Counted from the first letter of the stretch, positions 33,877 to 43,146 are shown. The stretch: DNA of 64,000 nt from Halomonas cerina (GCF_014192215.1 NZ_JACHXP010000010.1:1-64000); one strand, 5' to 3'. The notes: generated by a model not told the origin, from the letters alone. Program-made: numbers and translations.

Positions 33877-34488
33877 TTAACCTCCCGTGTGCCCCACGGT
33901 AGTTTGCTCGTGATGGCGGAGCTTGTCGGCGCCCGCCAGGATCGCCTTGCCCGCCTTCAAGATGTTGCGGGCCGCATTGATGTCGCGGTCGATGCCCCGA
34001 GTGCCGCAGGCAGAGCAGTCCCAGCGCCGGATGTCGAGCGGCATCGTGTCGGCGATGTAGCCGCAGTGGAAACAGCGCTTGGAGCTGGGATACCCCTTGT
34101 CGATCTGGACGAAATCGCGACCGTACCACTCGGCCTTGTAGGCGAGCTGGCACGTGAGCTGATGCCAGCCCACGTCGCTGATCGCCTTCGACAGTGACCG
34201 GTTCTGCAGCAGGTTCTTGACCTGCAAGCTCTCGGCAGCAATGACTTGGTTCTCGTGAATGAGCTGCGTGGTGAGCTTGTGGGTGGCATCCCGGCGCTGG
34301 TCGGCCCGCTTGGTGTGCAGGCGCGCCACCTTCTGCCGGGCCTTGGCCCGGTTGTTGGAGCCGCGCTGCTTGCGCGACAGTGCCCGCTGGGCGCGGGTCA
34401 GCTTGCGCTCGGTCTGCCGGATGACGCGCGGGTTTGGGATCTTGTCACCGTCGCTGGTAATGAGACGGTGCGTCAGCCCCAGGTCGAG
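33877..34488 (-). pseudogene. TnpB (IS200/IS605-type RNA-guided nuclease), N-terminally truncated
   Basis: The frame opens directly after a TAG at 34489-34491 with no start codon. It encodes the RuvC-I region ('LDLGLTHRLITSDGDKIPNP'), a coiled segment ('LTRAQRALSRKQRGSNNRAK'), RuvC-II ('IAAESLQVKNLLQN'), the zinc ribbon 'CFHCGY...WDCSACGTRG' and RuvC-III ('GIDRDINAARNILKAG'). The N-terminal half of the nuclease is missing and no TnpA gene is adjacent. A GAGGCGC-TAAC-GCGCCTC hairpin lies just upstream at 34510-34527. Confidence 0.85.
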
Positions 34489-34509
34489 CTATATTTAGCC
34501 TGTCAAAGA

Positions 34510-34527
34510 GAGGCGCTAACGCGCCTC
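34510..34527. repeat. hairpin beside the TnpB relic
   Basis: GAGGCGC and GCGCCTC pair around TAAC. It lies 20 bases from the truncated TnpB frame and could be a transposon-end hairpin of an IS200/IS605-type element or a plain stem-loop. No other feature is evident in 34489-34717. Confidence 0.4.
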
Positions 34528-34717
34528 GCGCTACCTCGGCGGTTCCTTCCTTCCTCGCACTCAAAGTACGAGGTTTGACGCGCAATCTGATCACTCCGGA
34601 AGGCAAATGCTGACGACGGTACCTCAAGCGCTGCTGTCGGGTAGTGTCCCGTGGTTTCCAGGCCCGACGCTCCTGCGTAGGCTGGAAAGGGCCAACCGCG
34701 TCGAACGGAAGCCCCTT

Positions 34718-35695
34718 ATGCCACGACTGATCGATTTCCAGGACCCTGAGGAAAGCACACGCTGGCGTCCCATCAATGACGATGTCATGGACGGTGTCTC
34801 CGAGAGCGAGATGCGTGCCGAATCAGGAGTCAGCGTCTTTACGGGGAAGCTGTCGCTCGACCACGGCGGTGGGTTTGCCTCCGTGCGCCGCGAGCCTCAG
34901 GACTACCGGCTGGCGGGCCGGGCGGGGCTGCAAGTGGAGGTGCGCGGCGATGGACGGCGTTACCAACTGCGCCTGCACACCCACCAGCTATTCGACGGGG
35001 CGGCTTACCGCGCCGTCTTCCAGCCACCGGCGGGCGAATGGCAATGCATCGCCCTGCCCTGGGGAGTGTTTGAACCGGTGTTTCGCGGCCGTGTGCTGGA
35101 AGATGCCCCACCGCTCGACCCAGAGGACATCCAGCAGGTCGGCCTACTGATCGCCGACCGTCGCGCCGGGCCCTTCCGCCTGGAGATCGCCGGCCTCGAG
35201 CCCCTGGACGACGCCGATCAGGCTGCCGAGAGCGACGCTCGCCCCCTCGCAGCAGACTCCGTCGCGACGAGCGACGCACCTATGAATCAGGGCACACCCT
35301 CATCGGGCCGCCGACTGCGCCTGGTCTACGATGGCGCCTGCCCCATTTGCCGGCGCTATGTACGCTGGCAGCGCATTCGCCGCGAGGTCGGTGAGCTCGA
35401 GCTGATCGATGCCCGTCAGGACAGCGAGGCGCGTCGCGAACTCAGTGCGCAGGGTATCGACCTGGACCAGGGATTCGCCCTACAGATCGGCGATCGCTGG
35501 TATCACGGCGGCGACGCCCTGCATCGTCTCACCCTGCTCAGCACCCGCAGCGGCGTCTTCAACCGGCTAATGTATCACCTGTTCGCCAGCCCACAACGCA
35601 CCGACCACCTCTACCCGTGGCTCAAGGCCTGTCGCAATGGCCTGCTGCGCATGCTTGGCATCTCGCCCATCGGCAACCTGCGACGACCAAAATGA
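34718..35695 (+). CDS. CIA30-domain and DUF393 (thiol oxidoreductase-like) fusion protein
   Basis: A 325-residue protein. Residues 1-170 form a CIA30 (NADH:ubiquinone oxidoreductase intermediate-associated) beta-jelly-roll: 'WRPINDDVMDGVSESEMRAE', 'YQLRLHTHQLFDGAAYRAVF'. Residues ~205-325 form a DUF393/DCC domain with the redox pair in 'LVYDGACPICRRYVRW' (CPIC). The two domains usually occur in separate genes. A linker rich in Asp/Ala joins them. I chose ATG 34718 because the domain begins at once; 37 codons upstream look non-coding. Function unknown. Confidence 0.8.
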   Translation: MPRLIDFQDPEESTRWRPINDDVMDGVSESEMRAESGVSVFTGKLSLDHGGGFASVRREPQDYRLAGRAGLQVEVRGDGRRYQLRLHTHQLFDGAAYRAVFQPPAGEWQCIALPWGVFEPVFRGRVLEDAPPLDPEDIQQVGLLIADRRAGPFRLEIAGLEPLDDADQAAESDARPLAADSVATSDAPMNQGTPSSGRRLRLVYDGACPICRRYVRWQRIRREVGELELIDARQDSEARRELSAQGIDLDQGFALQIGDRWYHGGDALHRLTLLSTRSGVFNRLMYHLFASPQRTDHLYPWLKACRNGLLRMLGISPIGNLRRPK

Positions 35696-35877
35696 GATAC
35701 CCGTCTCTAGGCTGTTGCCAATGTGAATGCTCCCACGCAACTTGAGGGTGCCCAGGCGATGCCGCTGGCGTACCGCCTCGATCGCCGCTTGACTAGCGCA
35801 TCACGCTGCGCATCGATGCGTAGGATGCGCGGCTGGTTTGCTCAACTGTCACTGGCATATCCGCTAACCGTCCTCTA

Positions 35878-36912
35878 TCACTGTAGCCGTAGCCGCATGG
35901 TACGAAAGCGCCGGCGATACCGACTGGGGGTCAGGCCCACCCGGCGACTGAACAGGCGTCGGAAGAAGCTCGGGTCGGCGTAGCCGACCTGCTCGGCGAC
36001 CTCGTCGATGGGGTCGTCGCCGCTCTCCAGGATCTGCTTGGCTTCCTCGAGGCGCAGGGTGTGTACGTACTCCATGGGCGTCATGCCGGTGGCGGCCTTG
36101 AAGCGGCGCTTGAAGGAACGCTCTGAAAGGCCGCTGAGTCTGACCATGCCGGCCACCGGTGAAGGGGTGTCGTAGTGCCGGGCGACCCACACTTGGCAAT
36201 TGACGATACAGGCATCCTCGCTCTGGCGGTTGCAGGTCAGGGCCGCGTAGGGCTGCTGGCCCTCCTGATGCCAGTCGATCAAGTTGATACGCGCCAGACG
36301 CATGGCCTCGTCGACACCCACCAGCCGCGCCACTAAAAACAGCGCCAGATCAACCCAGGAGGTGCCGCCACCGGCCATGATCAGCCGCTCTCCTTCGCCA
36401 CTTATCACCAGGCTACGATGGGCGTGAACACGCACCCGGGGGAAGCGACGCGCCAGGGCATCGCAGTAGGCCCAGTGGGTGGTGGCGTCCTGATTCTCCA
36501 ACAGACCCGCCTCGGCGAGCAGCAGCGCCCCGGTGCAGGCGGCGGCCAGCATGGCGCCTCGGGCCTGGCAGGCCCGCAGCCAGGCGATCTCCTCCGCGTA
36601 TCCCTCCAGACTGGCACCGGGCGCGACGAAAAGATCGGGGATACATACCACGGCCGGCGCCGGGCACTCGGCCATGGCGGCATGGGGCTCGATCCAGGCT
36701 CCGTTGAGGGCACGGAAGCCATGGCCATCTCGGGAGACGATCAGCGGCTTCAGCAGGGGCTCGCCCATCCGGCCGTGGGTCAAGAACTCCCAGTCGCGAC
36801 CGGCCGAGCCCAGCAGGTCATACATGCCATACAGCGTGGAGGCGGTCGCATCCGGTCCGGCCAGAAGCGCCACGGTGGCTGCCATGCTGGCAGGTTCGAC
36901 AAGCAGGCTCAT
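35878..36912 (-). CDS. GlxA-type transcriptional regulator (DJ-1/PfpI plus AraC HTH)
   Basis: A 344-residue regulator. The N-terminal DJ-1/PfpI-like domain contains 'GAMLAAACTGALLLAEAGLL' with the nucleophile-elbow Cys. A C-terminal AraC-type double helix-turn-helix follows ('LSERSFKRRFKAATGMTPME', 'VAEQVGYADPSFFRRLFSRR'). A strong AGGGGGG ribosome site precedes ATG 36912. Divergent from the deleted methyltransferase gene, which it may once have controlled. Confidence 0.9.
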   Translation of the reverse strand: MSLLVEPASMAATVALLAGPDATASTLYGMYDLLGSAGRDWEFLTHGRMGEPLLKPLIVSRDGHGFRALNGAWIEPHAAMAECPAPAVVCIPDLFVAPGASLEGYAEEIAWLRACQARGAMLAAACTGALLLAEAGLLENQDATTHWAYCDALARRFPRVRVHAHRSLVISGEGERLIMAGGGTSWVDLALFLVARLVGVDEAMRLARINLIDWHQEGQQPYAALTCNRQSEDACIVNCQVWVARHYDTPSPVAGMVRLSGLSERSFKRRFKAATGMTPMEYVHTLRLEEAKQILESGDDPIDEVAEQVGYADPSFFRRLFSRRVGLTPSRYRRRFRTMRLRLQ

Positions 36913-36948
36913 GGCAGAAATCCCCCCTTTGCGTCGCGATCCGCCTGA

Positions 36949-37488
36949 GTGGCGGCCCGGCGCCAGGCGCTCAACCACGGCGGCCTGTTGTTGCTGACCT
37001 CGATCGGCCACCGCACCGGGCTGCTGAACGCCCTGGCCGGCCAGGCGCCGCTCACCAGCCAGGCCCTGGCCGAGCACGCCGGCCTCCAGGAGCGCTACGT
37101 GCGCGAGTGGCTCGGCGGCATGGTGGCCGCCGAGGTGATCGAAACCGATTCCGCCACCGCCACCTACTGGCTGCCCGACGAACACGCCGCGCTGCTCACC
37201 GATCAGGGCCCGGCCAACCTGGCTATCTATGCCCAGTTTATCCCCTTGCTGGGCAGCGTGGAGGATGACGTAGTGCACTGCTTTCGCGAGGGCGGCGGCG
37301 TACCCTACGCCCGCTATTCGCTGAGCCATTGCATGACCGTCTCGCTGGCCCAGGGCGGCGAGGGCCTGGGTACCATGTGGGGACGTGAACGCGCCCTGGC
37401 CTACCTGGAAGCGGCCGGCTTCCGTGATATCCGCGTCCATCAGTTGGAGCACGACATCCAGAACGACTACTTCGTCTGTCGGCTTTGA
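36949..37488 (+). pseudogene. SAM-dependent methyltransferase with large internal deletion
   Basis: The frame starts at a GTG just after a TGA and encodes the N-terminal winged-helix part ('LLLLTSIGHRTGLLNALAGQ', 'QERYVREWLGGMVAAEVIET') up to 'FREGGGVPYARY'. It then jumps directly to the extreme C-terminus ('LSHCMTVSLAQGGEGLGTMW', 'YLEAAGFRDIRVHQLEHDIQ'). Intact relatives are around 350 residues; here the whole SAM-binding Rossmann domain (roughly 160 residues) is gone while the frame is kept. The N-terminus is also short. Confidence 0.8.
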
Positions 37489-37565
37489 GCATTACACTGG
37501 GGGAGAAACCGGGCCGCCAGGCGGGTGCTGGGCGGCTCCTGCCCACCTCCACCGGCGGAGGCGAC

Positions 37566-38513
37566 ATGATCACCCTGGAGCATCTGCAGCAGGCGCAGGC
37601 GCGCATCGCCGATACCCTCTCTCCCACGCCCCTGGTGCTCGACCACGCCTTGAGCGACCAGCTGGAGCGGCGGGTGTGGCTCAAGGGCGAGCTCTTCCAG
37701 CGCACCGGCGCCTTCAAGCCGCGCGGGGCACTGAACTGGCTGCGTACGGCTCGCCCCGAGGAGCTGGCCGGTGGGCTGGGGGCCGTTTCCGCCGGCAACC
37801 ACGCCCTGGGGCTGGCCTGGGCGGCCCGCGACGCCGCAGTCCCGGTGACCATCGTAATGCCCGAGAACGCCAGTCCCTTCAAGGTGGCCGGCAGCCGGGC
37901 GCTGGGCGCCGAGGTGATCCTGCATGGCGACATCAACGAGGCCTGGGCGTTGATGCATCGTCTGGTCGAGGAACGTGGCCTGACCCTGGTGCATCCCTAC
38001 GACGACGAGCGCATCATCGCCGGCCAGGGCACGGTGGGCCTGGAGATCCTCGAGCAGGCCCCCGAGGCCTCCGTCATTCTCTGTCCCATCGGCGGCGGCG
38101 GGCTGATCGGCGGCATCGGCCTGGCCGTCGCCGCGCTGCGCCCGTCGCTGACCCTCATCGGCGTGGAGCCGGCAGGTGCGGCCAGCATGGCTCACGCCTG
38201 GTCCCGAGGTGGCCCGGTGCGGCTTGAGCGAGTCACGACCTGCGCCAAGAGCCTGGCCGCCGCCCTGGTCGGCGAGCACACCTATCCGCTGAGCCGAGCC
38301 CACGTCCACGCCCTCGCTGCGGTCGACGAGGCCGCCATCCATCGTGCCATGCGCCACCTGCTCTACCAGGCCAAGCTCGCCGCCGAGCCCGGTGCCGCCG
38401 TGGGCGTGGCCGCCCTGCTGGAAGACACGGTAGCCCTGCCGCCGGCAGGCGATATCGTGGTGGTGATCACCGGCGGCAACCTGGGCCGCGAAGAGCTCGA
38501 GGATTTTCTTTGA
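37566..38513 (+). CDS. threonine/serine dehydratase-like PLP enzyme
   Basis: A 315-residue fold-type II PLP enzyme. The PLP lysine lies in 'LFQRTGAFKPRGALNWL', the substrate loop is 'SAGNHALGLAWAARD' and the glycine-rich phosphate clamp is 'CPIGGGGLIGGIGLAVAAL'. This is the architecture of serine/threonine dehydratases that lack the ACT domain (catabolic type), and hydroxyectoine- or aspartate-related dehydratases share it. GGAGG lies before ATG 37566. Substrate is not certain. Confidence 0.88.
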   Translation: MITLEHLQQAQARIADTLSPTPLVLDHALSDQLERRVWLKGELFQRTGAFKPRGALNWLRTARPEELAGGLGAVSAGNHALGLAWAARDAAVPVTIVMPENASPFKVAGSRALGAEVILHGDINEAWALMHRLVEERGLTLVHPYDDERIIAGQGTVGLEILEQAPEASVILCPIGGGGLIGGIGLAVAALRPSLTLIGVEPAGAASMAHAWSRGGPVRLERVTTCAKSLAAALVGEHTYPLSRAHVHALAAVDEAAIHRAMRHLLYQAKLAAEPGAAVGVAALLEDTVALPPAGDIVVVITGGNLGREELEDFL

Positions 38514-38630
38514 ACACCGCAGGCACCAGGGACTGAGTGAATTCATGCTGTCACTCCCGGCGGAGGGACTAGCCTGAGAATCGCCACCCCGGCATGTCGC
38601 CGGCGGTCTAGCCATGAACGGAGGTGCACG

Positions 38631-38909
38631 ATGTCCATATCGAACCATCCAGCCCGTCCCCTGCTGGCCATTCTGTTCGGCGCCTGTCTGCTGTTACCCA
38701 CCGCCGCTTTGGCGATGTCTCACGGCGACGAAGAGGACATGTCGCAACAGGACGCCATGGAGCAGGAAGCCACGGACACGCAGTACATGGACAAGGACAA
38801 GGACGACAAGGCACATGACGACATGTCGGCGGATGACAAGATGATGGAGGACCAGGAGAAGATGATGGAGGAAAGCGCCGAGACGATGCAGGAAGATGCC
38901 ACCCAGTAA
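38631..38909 (+). CDS. secreted Met/Asp/Glu-rich small protein
   Basis: A 92-residue protein with a standard signal peptide ('[18 protein letters not shown]') and a mature part of ~63 residues made almost only of Asp, Glu, Met, Lys, Gln and Ala ('[20 protein letters not shown]' and similar). GGAGGTG five bases upstream supports the start. Many MxxM-type pairs suggest metal (copper) or cation binding in the periplasm, but this is inference; no family is recognised. Confidence 0.75.
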   Translation: MSISNHPARPLLAILFGACLLLPTAALAMSHGDEEDMSQQDAMEQEATDTQYMDKDKDDKAHDDMSADDKMMEDQEKMMEESAETMQEDATQ

Positions 38910-38920
38910 CCCCGCCTCTC

Positions 38921-38953
38921 CCGACCGGCCGCTCCCCGCGAGTGGCCGGTCGG
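38921..38953 (+). terminator. stem-loop after the Met/Asp-rich gene
   Basis: CCGACCGGCC and GGCCGGTCGG form a ten-base perfect stem around a 13-base loop, 12 bases after the stop codon. There is no T-tract, so termination may be inefficient or Rho-assisted. Confidence 0.55.
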
Positions 38954-39094
38954 TATCCCCGAGCAGTGCGCCGGGCCTCTTGTCCGCCATACGCTTTCGA
39001 CAAGCCTCATCTTCGACAATCCCCATTGCGACAAGACAGCCAGCGAGAGAAGCTGAGCCTCGAGCACATGCCTGACAGGGAGGCTTGCTACGCC

Positions 39095-39514
39095 ATGTGG
39101 GATCAACACGAAATACGCCTGTCGCCCCGCTCGCGGGGCTTTTACCTGATCACCGATGAGATTCGCGATCACCTGCCGCGGCTGGCCGAACTACGCATCG
39201 GCCTGCTCCACCTGCAGCTGCTGCACACTTCCGCCTCGCTGACCCTCAACGAGAACGCCGACCCGGACGTGCGCCACGACATGGACGCCTTCCTGCGCGA
39301 CCAGGTGCCCGGCGACCTGCCCTACTTCCGACATACTCTCGAGGGCCCGGACGACATGCCTGCCCACGTGGCCGCCAGCCTGTTCGGCACCCAGCTGACC
39401 CTCGCCGTCCGCGACGGCCGCCTGGCGCTGGGCACCTGGCAGGGCATCTGGCTCGGCGAACATCGCGACCACGGCGGCGCACGACGCCTGATGGCCACCC
39501 TGCAGGGCGCCTAG
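39095..39514 (+). CDS. yjbQ: YjbQ family protein (secondary thiamine-phosphate synthase enzyme)
   Basis: A 139-residue UPF0047 protein. Starting at '[20 protein letters not shown]' it aligns from the first residues with the E. coli YjbQ pattern, so I chose ATG 39095 over upstream ATGs. Conserved '[20 protein letters not shown]' and '[19 protein letters not shown]' form the active-site-like surface. Members have weak thiamine-phosphate synthase activity; the physiological role is unclear. Confidence 0.9.
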   Translation: MWDQHEIRLSPRSRGFYLITDEIRDHLPRLAELRIGLLHLQLLHTSASLTLNENADPDVRHDMDAFLRDQVPGDLPYFRHTLEGPDDMPAHVAASLFGTQLTLAVRDGRLALGTWQGIWLGEHRDHGGARRLMATLQGA

Positions 39515-39652
39515 CTCTTGGCCAGGCGGCATCTCGCTGCGGCGTATGCCGCCTGCGTCACCGGGGTCTATGCTGAAAGCATGGAGGACGACATCTGCGA
39601 AGGGAGGCCCATCACACGACCTGTCGGCCCGTGAGGCCGAGGGAGGCCTGTC

Positions 39653-40123
39653 ATGACCATGCCGATGACACTCAAGGAGTACCTGCACGCCTGCGACATC
39701 GACTTCGAGGAGGTGCCCCACCCACGGGAAGTCAGCACCAGCCGCATCGCCCAGCTAGCGCATGTCGGTGGCAACCAGATGGCCAAGGCGGTCATGCTTC
39801 ACGGCGACGCCGGCTATCGATTGGCCGTCGTGCCCAGCACCTGCGACACCGACCTGGAGCGGCTCTCGCAGCTGTTCAACGAGAAGCTGGAACTGGCCTC
39901 CGAGGCCGAGATCCAGCAGCAGTTTCAGGACTGCGATCCAGGGGCCACGACGCCGGTAGGCCAGGCCTACGGCCTGAAGGTCTATCTGGATGAGCAACTG
40001 CGCCATCAGCCGGACATCTACTTCGATGCCGGTGACCACGAGACCCTGGTCCACATGAGCGGTCATGAGTTCGACCGCCTGATGGCCCAGAACCCCTACG
40101 GGATGTTCAGCCGCCACCACTGA
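39653..40123 (+). CDS. YbaK/EbsC-type aminoacyl-tRNA deacylase
   Basis: A 156-residue YbaK/ProX-domain protein: 'EVPHPREVSTSRIAQLAHVG', then 'QMAKAVMLHGDAGYRLAVVP' containing the functional lysine of the family (AKAV). These proteins hydrolyse mischarged tRNAs such as Cys-tRNAPro or Ala-tRNAPro. GGGAGG precedes ATG 39653. Which tRNA is edited cannot be told from sequence. Confidence 0.88.
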   Translation: MTMPMTLKEYLHACDIDFEEVPHPREVSTSRIAQLAHVGGNQMAKAVMLHGDAGYRLAVVPSTCDTDLERLSQLFNEKLELASEAEIQQQFQDCDPGATTPVGQAYGLKVYLDEQLRHQPDIYFDAGDHETLVHMSGHEFDRLMAQNPYGMFSRHH

Positions 40124-40181
40124 GGTGTCCGGCACGCTCGATACGGCCATGCCCCTGGCGGTTGTGGCCGTTCTGCGTTGC

Positions 40182-41378
40182 TCAAGCTGGCCGGGAGGCC
40201 TTCAGCAGTAGGTTGCGCGGGGTCAGCGCGCGGGCACAAAAGCTCCCGAGGGTCACCCGGAAGCCCGCCTCCTCGAGCCGCAGGGCCCGATCCAGCACCA
40301 GCCACACCTCGAGGGGGCGACGAAACAGGTGCCGCACGAGTTCCAAGCGTGACACCTCGGCCAGACGCTGCCAGCCGGCCCGTTCATGGGTCGCCCAGTC
40401 GACTCCCTCCGGTAGCACGAGCCCTTTCTGTTCGGCGGCCCAGCGACAGAAGTCGGCGAAGGTCGCCGGCAGACGGCCGTAGGCCAGGCTCGGTACCGGC
40501 AGGTAGGTGTTTCGTCCCCGCAGGCGACGCTGCAGCCGATCGAAACCCAGCCGCCAGGCATTGGCCCACTCTCGGTGACGACGCACCCCGCGCGGTGCCG
40601 TCACCGTCTCCTGGACGGCCATCGTCAGGTCCTCGCGGGTCAGGGAAAGCCGGTAGGCCGTCGACAGTTCGCGTCCCAAACGGGATAGCGGCCGATAGGT
40701 CTCGGCAGCGGTACGCTGGTAGCAGCAGGGCGCCAGAGTGAGCGAGGCGCCGCTCTGAGCCGCCAGCTCCAGCAGCCGCCCGTGAAGGTCACCGCAGGCA
40801 TGCAATGCCGCCACCTGTGTAGCAGGTGTCAACCAGCGGCGGGCCTCGTCGTCCAGCACGTCCTGGTTAACCAGCCGCACCGGCAGGCCCTGCTGCTCGG
40901 CCAGGGCCTGCCCGGCCCTGCACAGCCCAGGCTGCCACTCCAGGGCCGTGACCCGTGTCTCCTGCAGCCGGCTCAGCGCCCGGGCGAGGTGTCCTTTGCC
41001 GGCACACCACTCCACCAGGGCCTGCCTCGTCGCCACCTGCGGGGCAAAGGCCGCAATCTGCTGCCACTTGCGTGCCCCGACCCCCTCCCCCCAGGCAGAG
41101 GGTAGATCGCCCGACGCGACGCCGAGATCGGGCAGCTCGACCAGGCGGGCCAGCGCCTCGACCGGAAGCCAAGCGGCCAGCGGCGAGGCCTCGAAGGGCG
41201 TGTCCTGCAAGCGCGCCACTTCGGCATCGGGCAGCGACAGCAGGGCCTCGGTCAGGCCGGGGCACGACCCTGTCCAGGAAAACTCGGAGTGCCGGAAAGG
41301 CAGGGGCTGCCACAGCGGCTGCCATTCGGCCAGCCGGACCGTCAGGCGGCGAAAATGCTCGGCGTGGGATAATGACAT
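40182..41378 (-). CDS. class I SAM-dependent methyltransferase (GSTCD/METTL25-like core)
   Basis: A 398-residue protein. The SAM-binding motif I is 'LVEWCAGKGHLARALSRLQ' near residue 140, with 'VAALHACGDLHGRLLELA' and 'LTLAPCCYQRTA' downstream. The HACGxL and PCCY motifs are shared with the GSTCD/METTL25 group of methyltransferases, some of which modify RNA. ATG 41378 was chosen because homologous-looking sequence starts there. The exact substrate is unknown. Convergent with the YbaK gene. Confidence 0.78.
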   Translation of the reverse strand: MSLSHAEHFRRLTVRLAEWQPLWQPLPFRHSEFSWTGSCPGLTEALLSLPDAEVARLQDTPFEASPLAAWLPVEALARLVELPDLGVASGDLPSAWGEGVGARKWQQIAAFAPQVATRQALVEWCAGKGHLARALSRLQETRVTALEWQPGLCRAGQALAEQQGLPVRLVNQDVLDDEARRWLTPATQVAALHACGDLHGRLLELAAQSGASLTLAPCCYQRTAAETYRPLSRLGRELSTAYRLSLTREDLTMAVQETVTAPRGVRRHREWANAWRLGFDRLQRRLRGRNTYLPVPSLAYGRLPATFADFCRWAAEQKGLVLPEGVDWATHERAGWQRLAEVSRLELVRHLFRRPLEVWLVLDRALRLEEAGFRVTLGSFCARALTPRNLLLKASRPA

Positions 41379-41554
41379 CGGGTGTGCTCGGAAACGGTGA
41401 CGCCGCGCAGGGTAGCGCATCCGCTACCCGGCATCACGAAAGACAACTATGGGCTACGAAATGGGATGGTGATAAGGGATGCCGGCTTTGCAGTCCCTCG
41501 CTCACCGGTTACGGTGCAAGGGTACGACCACCCCCTTTTCACGAGGAGAGGCCC

Positions 41555-41842
41555 ATGAGCCAACGGGATGCCTACGAACGCAAGCTCGCGGCCCAGCTGG
41601 ACGAGCTCAACGCCGAGATCGATCGCCTCAAGGCCCGCGCCGCCAAGGCCGAGGCCGACTCGGAGATCGACTACCAACGCCAGATCGATGACCTGAAGGC
41701 GCGCCGTGAGCAGGCCCGCCAGAAGTTCCACGAGCTGCGTGATGCCAGCGAGGATGCCTGGGAGGAGGTTCGCCAGGGGGCCGAACGGGCCTGGCATGAC
41801 CTGAGCGATGCCGTCCGCTCGGCCTCGAAGAAGTTTCGCTGA
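41555..41842 (+). CDS. small coiled-coil protein
   Basis: A 95-residue, almost fully helical and highly charged protein with heptad character ('AAQLDELNAEIDRLKARAAK', 'RQIDDLKARREQARQKFHEL') ending in an amphipathic Trp-containing helix ('AWEEVRQGAERAWHDLSDAV'). Such proteins are common and probably act in envelope or nucleoid stress; no function is established. GAGGAGAG ribosome site before the ATG. Confidence 0.78.
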   Translation: MSQRDAYERKLAAQLDELNAEIDRLKARAAKAEADSEIDYQRQIDDLKARREQARQKFHELRDASEDAWEEVRQGAERAWHDLSDAVRSASKKFR

Positions 41843-41864
41843 TGCCCCTGGCCAGGACCTTGCC

Positions 41865-43085
41865 ATGCCCCCTGCCCAACGCCCTCGTGCCCTGACCTAC
41901 CTTCGCGCTTCCGGCCTAGCCCTGCTGATCAGCCTTGGCCTGCCGCTTACTGCCCTCGCCGAACGCTGCCCGATGCCGGGCCAGTGGCAGCGCGGCGACG
42001 GCACGCCGGTGGCCACCGACATCTTGATGGAGGAGCTTGCCGGCCAACGCATCGTGCTGCTGGGCGAGCAGCATGACCGCCTCGCCCATCATCGCTGGCA
42101 GTTGCACACCCTGGCCGGCCTGCACGCGCTGCGCCCGGAGCTGGTGATCGGCCTGGAGATGCTCCCCCGGGAAGCCCAACCGGCGCTGGATGCCTGGGTG
42201 GCCGGCGAGCTCGGTGAGGCGGCCTTCCTCGAGGCCAGTGGCTGGCAAAAGGCCTGGGGGCTCGACCCGGCCCTCTACCTGCCGATCCTGCACTTCGCCC
42301 GCATGCACCGCATCCCGCTGGTGGCGCTCAACGTCACGCCGGCGCTGCGTGGTCGCCTGGCGGGGGACGGCTGGGAACGGGTGCCGGCCGGCGAGCGCCA
42401 TGGCATCACGCCCCCCACCGCACCGCCGCCGGCCTACCGACAGGCCCTCGCCGAGGACTTCGAGCGCCATGGCGAAGGTGACCGCAATCGTCATACCGGT
42501 CAGGAGAACGACGCTGGCCACGCGGAAGCGCCGGGTGACGAGCGCCACGCCGCCCTGGAGCGCTTCATCGCCGCCCAGCTGGTCTGGGACCGCGCCATGG
42601 CCAGCGCGCTGGCCGAGGCCAGCGAAGACGGCAGGCTGGCGGTGGGTCTGATGGGGCTTCGCCACCTCAGCTACGGGCATGGTGTCCCCCACCAGCTCGC
42701 CGGCCTGGGCGTGGCCGCCCAGCGCGCGGTGCTCCCCCGCGAGATGGGCCCCGACTGCCAGGCCCCGCCCGGGGGCCTGGCCGATGCCTTCTTCCTGCTC
42801 GGCGATGAAGCGCGCCACACGCCGCCCGAGCCGCCCCGGCTCGGCGTGCAGGTCGGCCCTCACCCGGAGGGCGTGCGGATCGAAGCGGTTACCCCGGGCT
42901 CGGTGGCCGAGGCGGCCGGTCTCGCCAAGGGCGACGTGCTGCTGGCTGCGGCCGGTCGGCCGCTGGATCGCCCCGGTGAGCTGGTCGAGCGGGTCCGTCG
43001 CCAACCGCCCGGCACCCTGCTGCCGCTGACGCGCCGCCGCGGCGGCGAGACGACGGAGGTGCTGGCCCGTTTCCCGGCCCCCTGA
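41865..43085 (+). CDS. ChaN family heme-binding-like protein with C-terminal PDZ domain
   Basis: A 406-residue exported protein (signal 'ALLISLGLPLTALA'). The ChaN/EreA-like domain spans ~50-310: 'GQRIVLLGEQHDRLAHHRWQ', 'PELVIGLEMLPREAQPALDA' and 'LGLMGLRHLSYGHGVPHQLA'-type segments. A PDZ domain follows at ~325-400 ('RIEAVTPGSVAEAAGLAKGD'). ChaN binds heme at the outer membrane; here no lipobox cysteine is seen, so it may be soluble periplasmic. Confidence 0.85.
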   Translation: MPPAQRPRALTYLRASGLALLISLGLPLTALAERCPMPGQWQRGDGTPVATDILMEELAGQRIVLLGEQHDRLAHHRWQLHTLAGLHALRPELVIGLEMLPREAQPALDAWVAGELGEAAFLEASGWQKAWGLDPALYLPILHFARMHRIPLVALNVTPALRGRLAGDGWERVPAGERHGITPPTAPPPAYRQALAEDFERHGEGDRNRHTGQENDAGHAEAPGDERHAALERFIAAQLVWDRAMASALAEASEDGRLAVGLMGLRHLSYGHGVPHQLAGLGVAAQRAVLPREMGPDCQAPPGGLADAFFLLGDEARHTPPEPPRLGVQVGPHPEGVRIEAVTPGSVAEAAGLAKGDVLLAAAGRPLDRPGELVERVRRQPPGTLLPLTRRRGGETTEVLARFPAP

Positions 43086-43146
43086 CACGCAGTGGGCGTG
43101 CGTGCTCCGGCTTGCCCTGACGAGGTCACGCACCTACACCTAGGAC

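Noticed and set aside
35696..35877. Possible small gene between the CIA30 fusion and the GlxA-type regulator
   Set aside because: The only open frame runs into the antisense of the regulator and has no ribosome site or motif.
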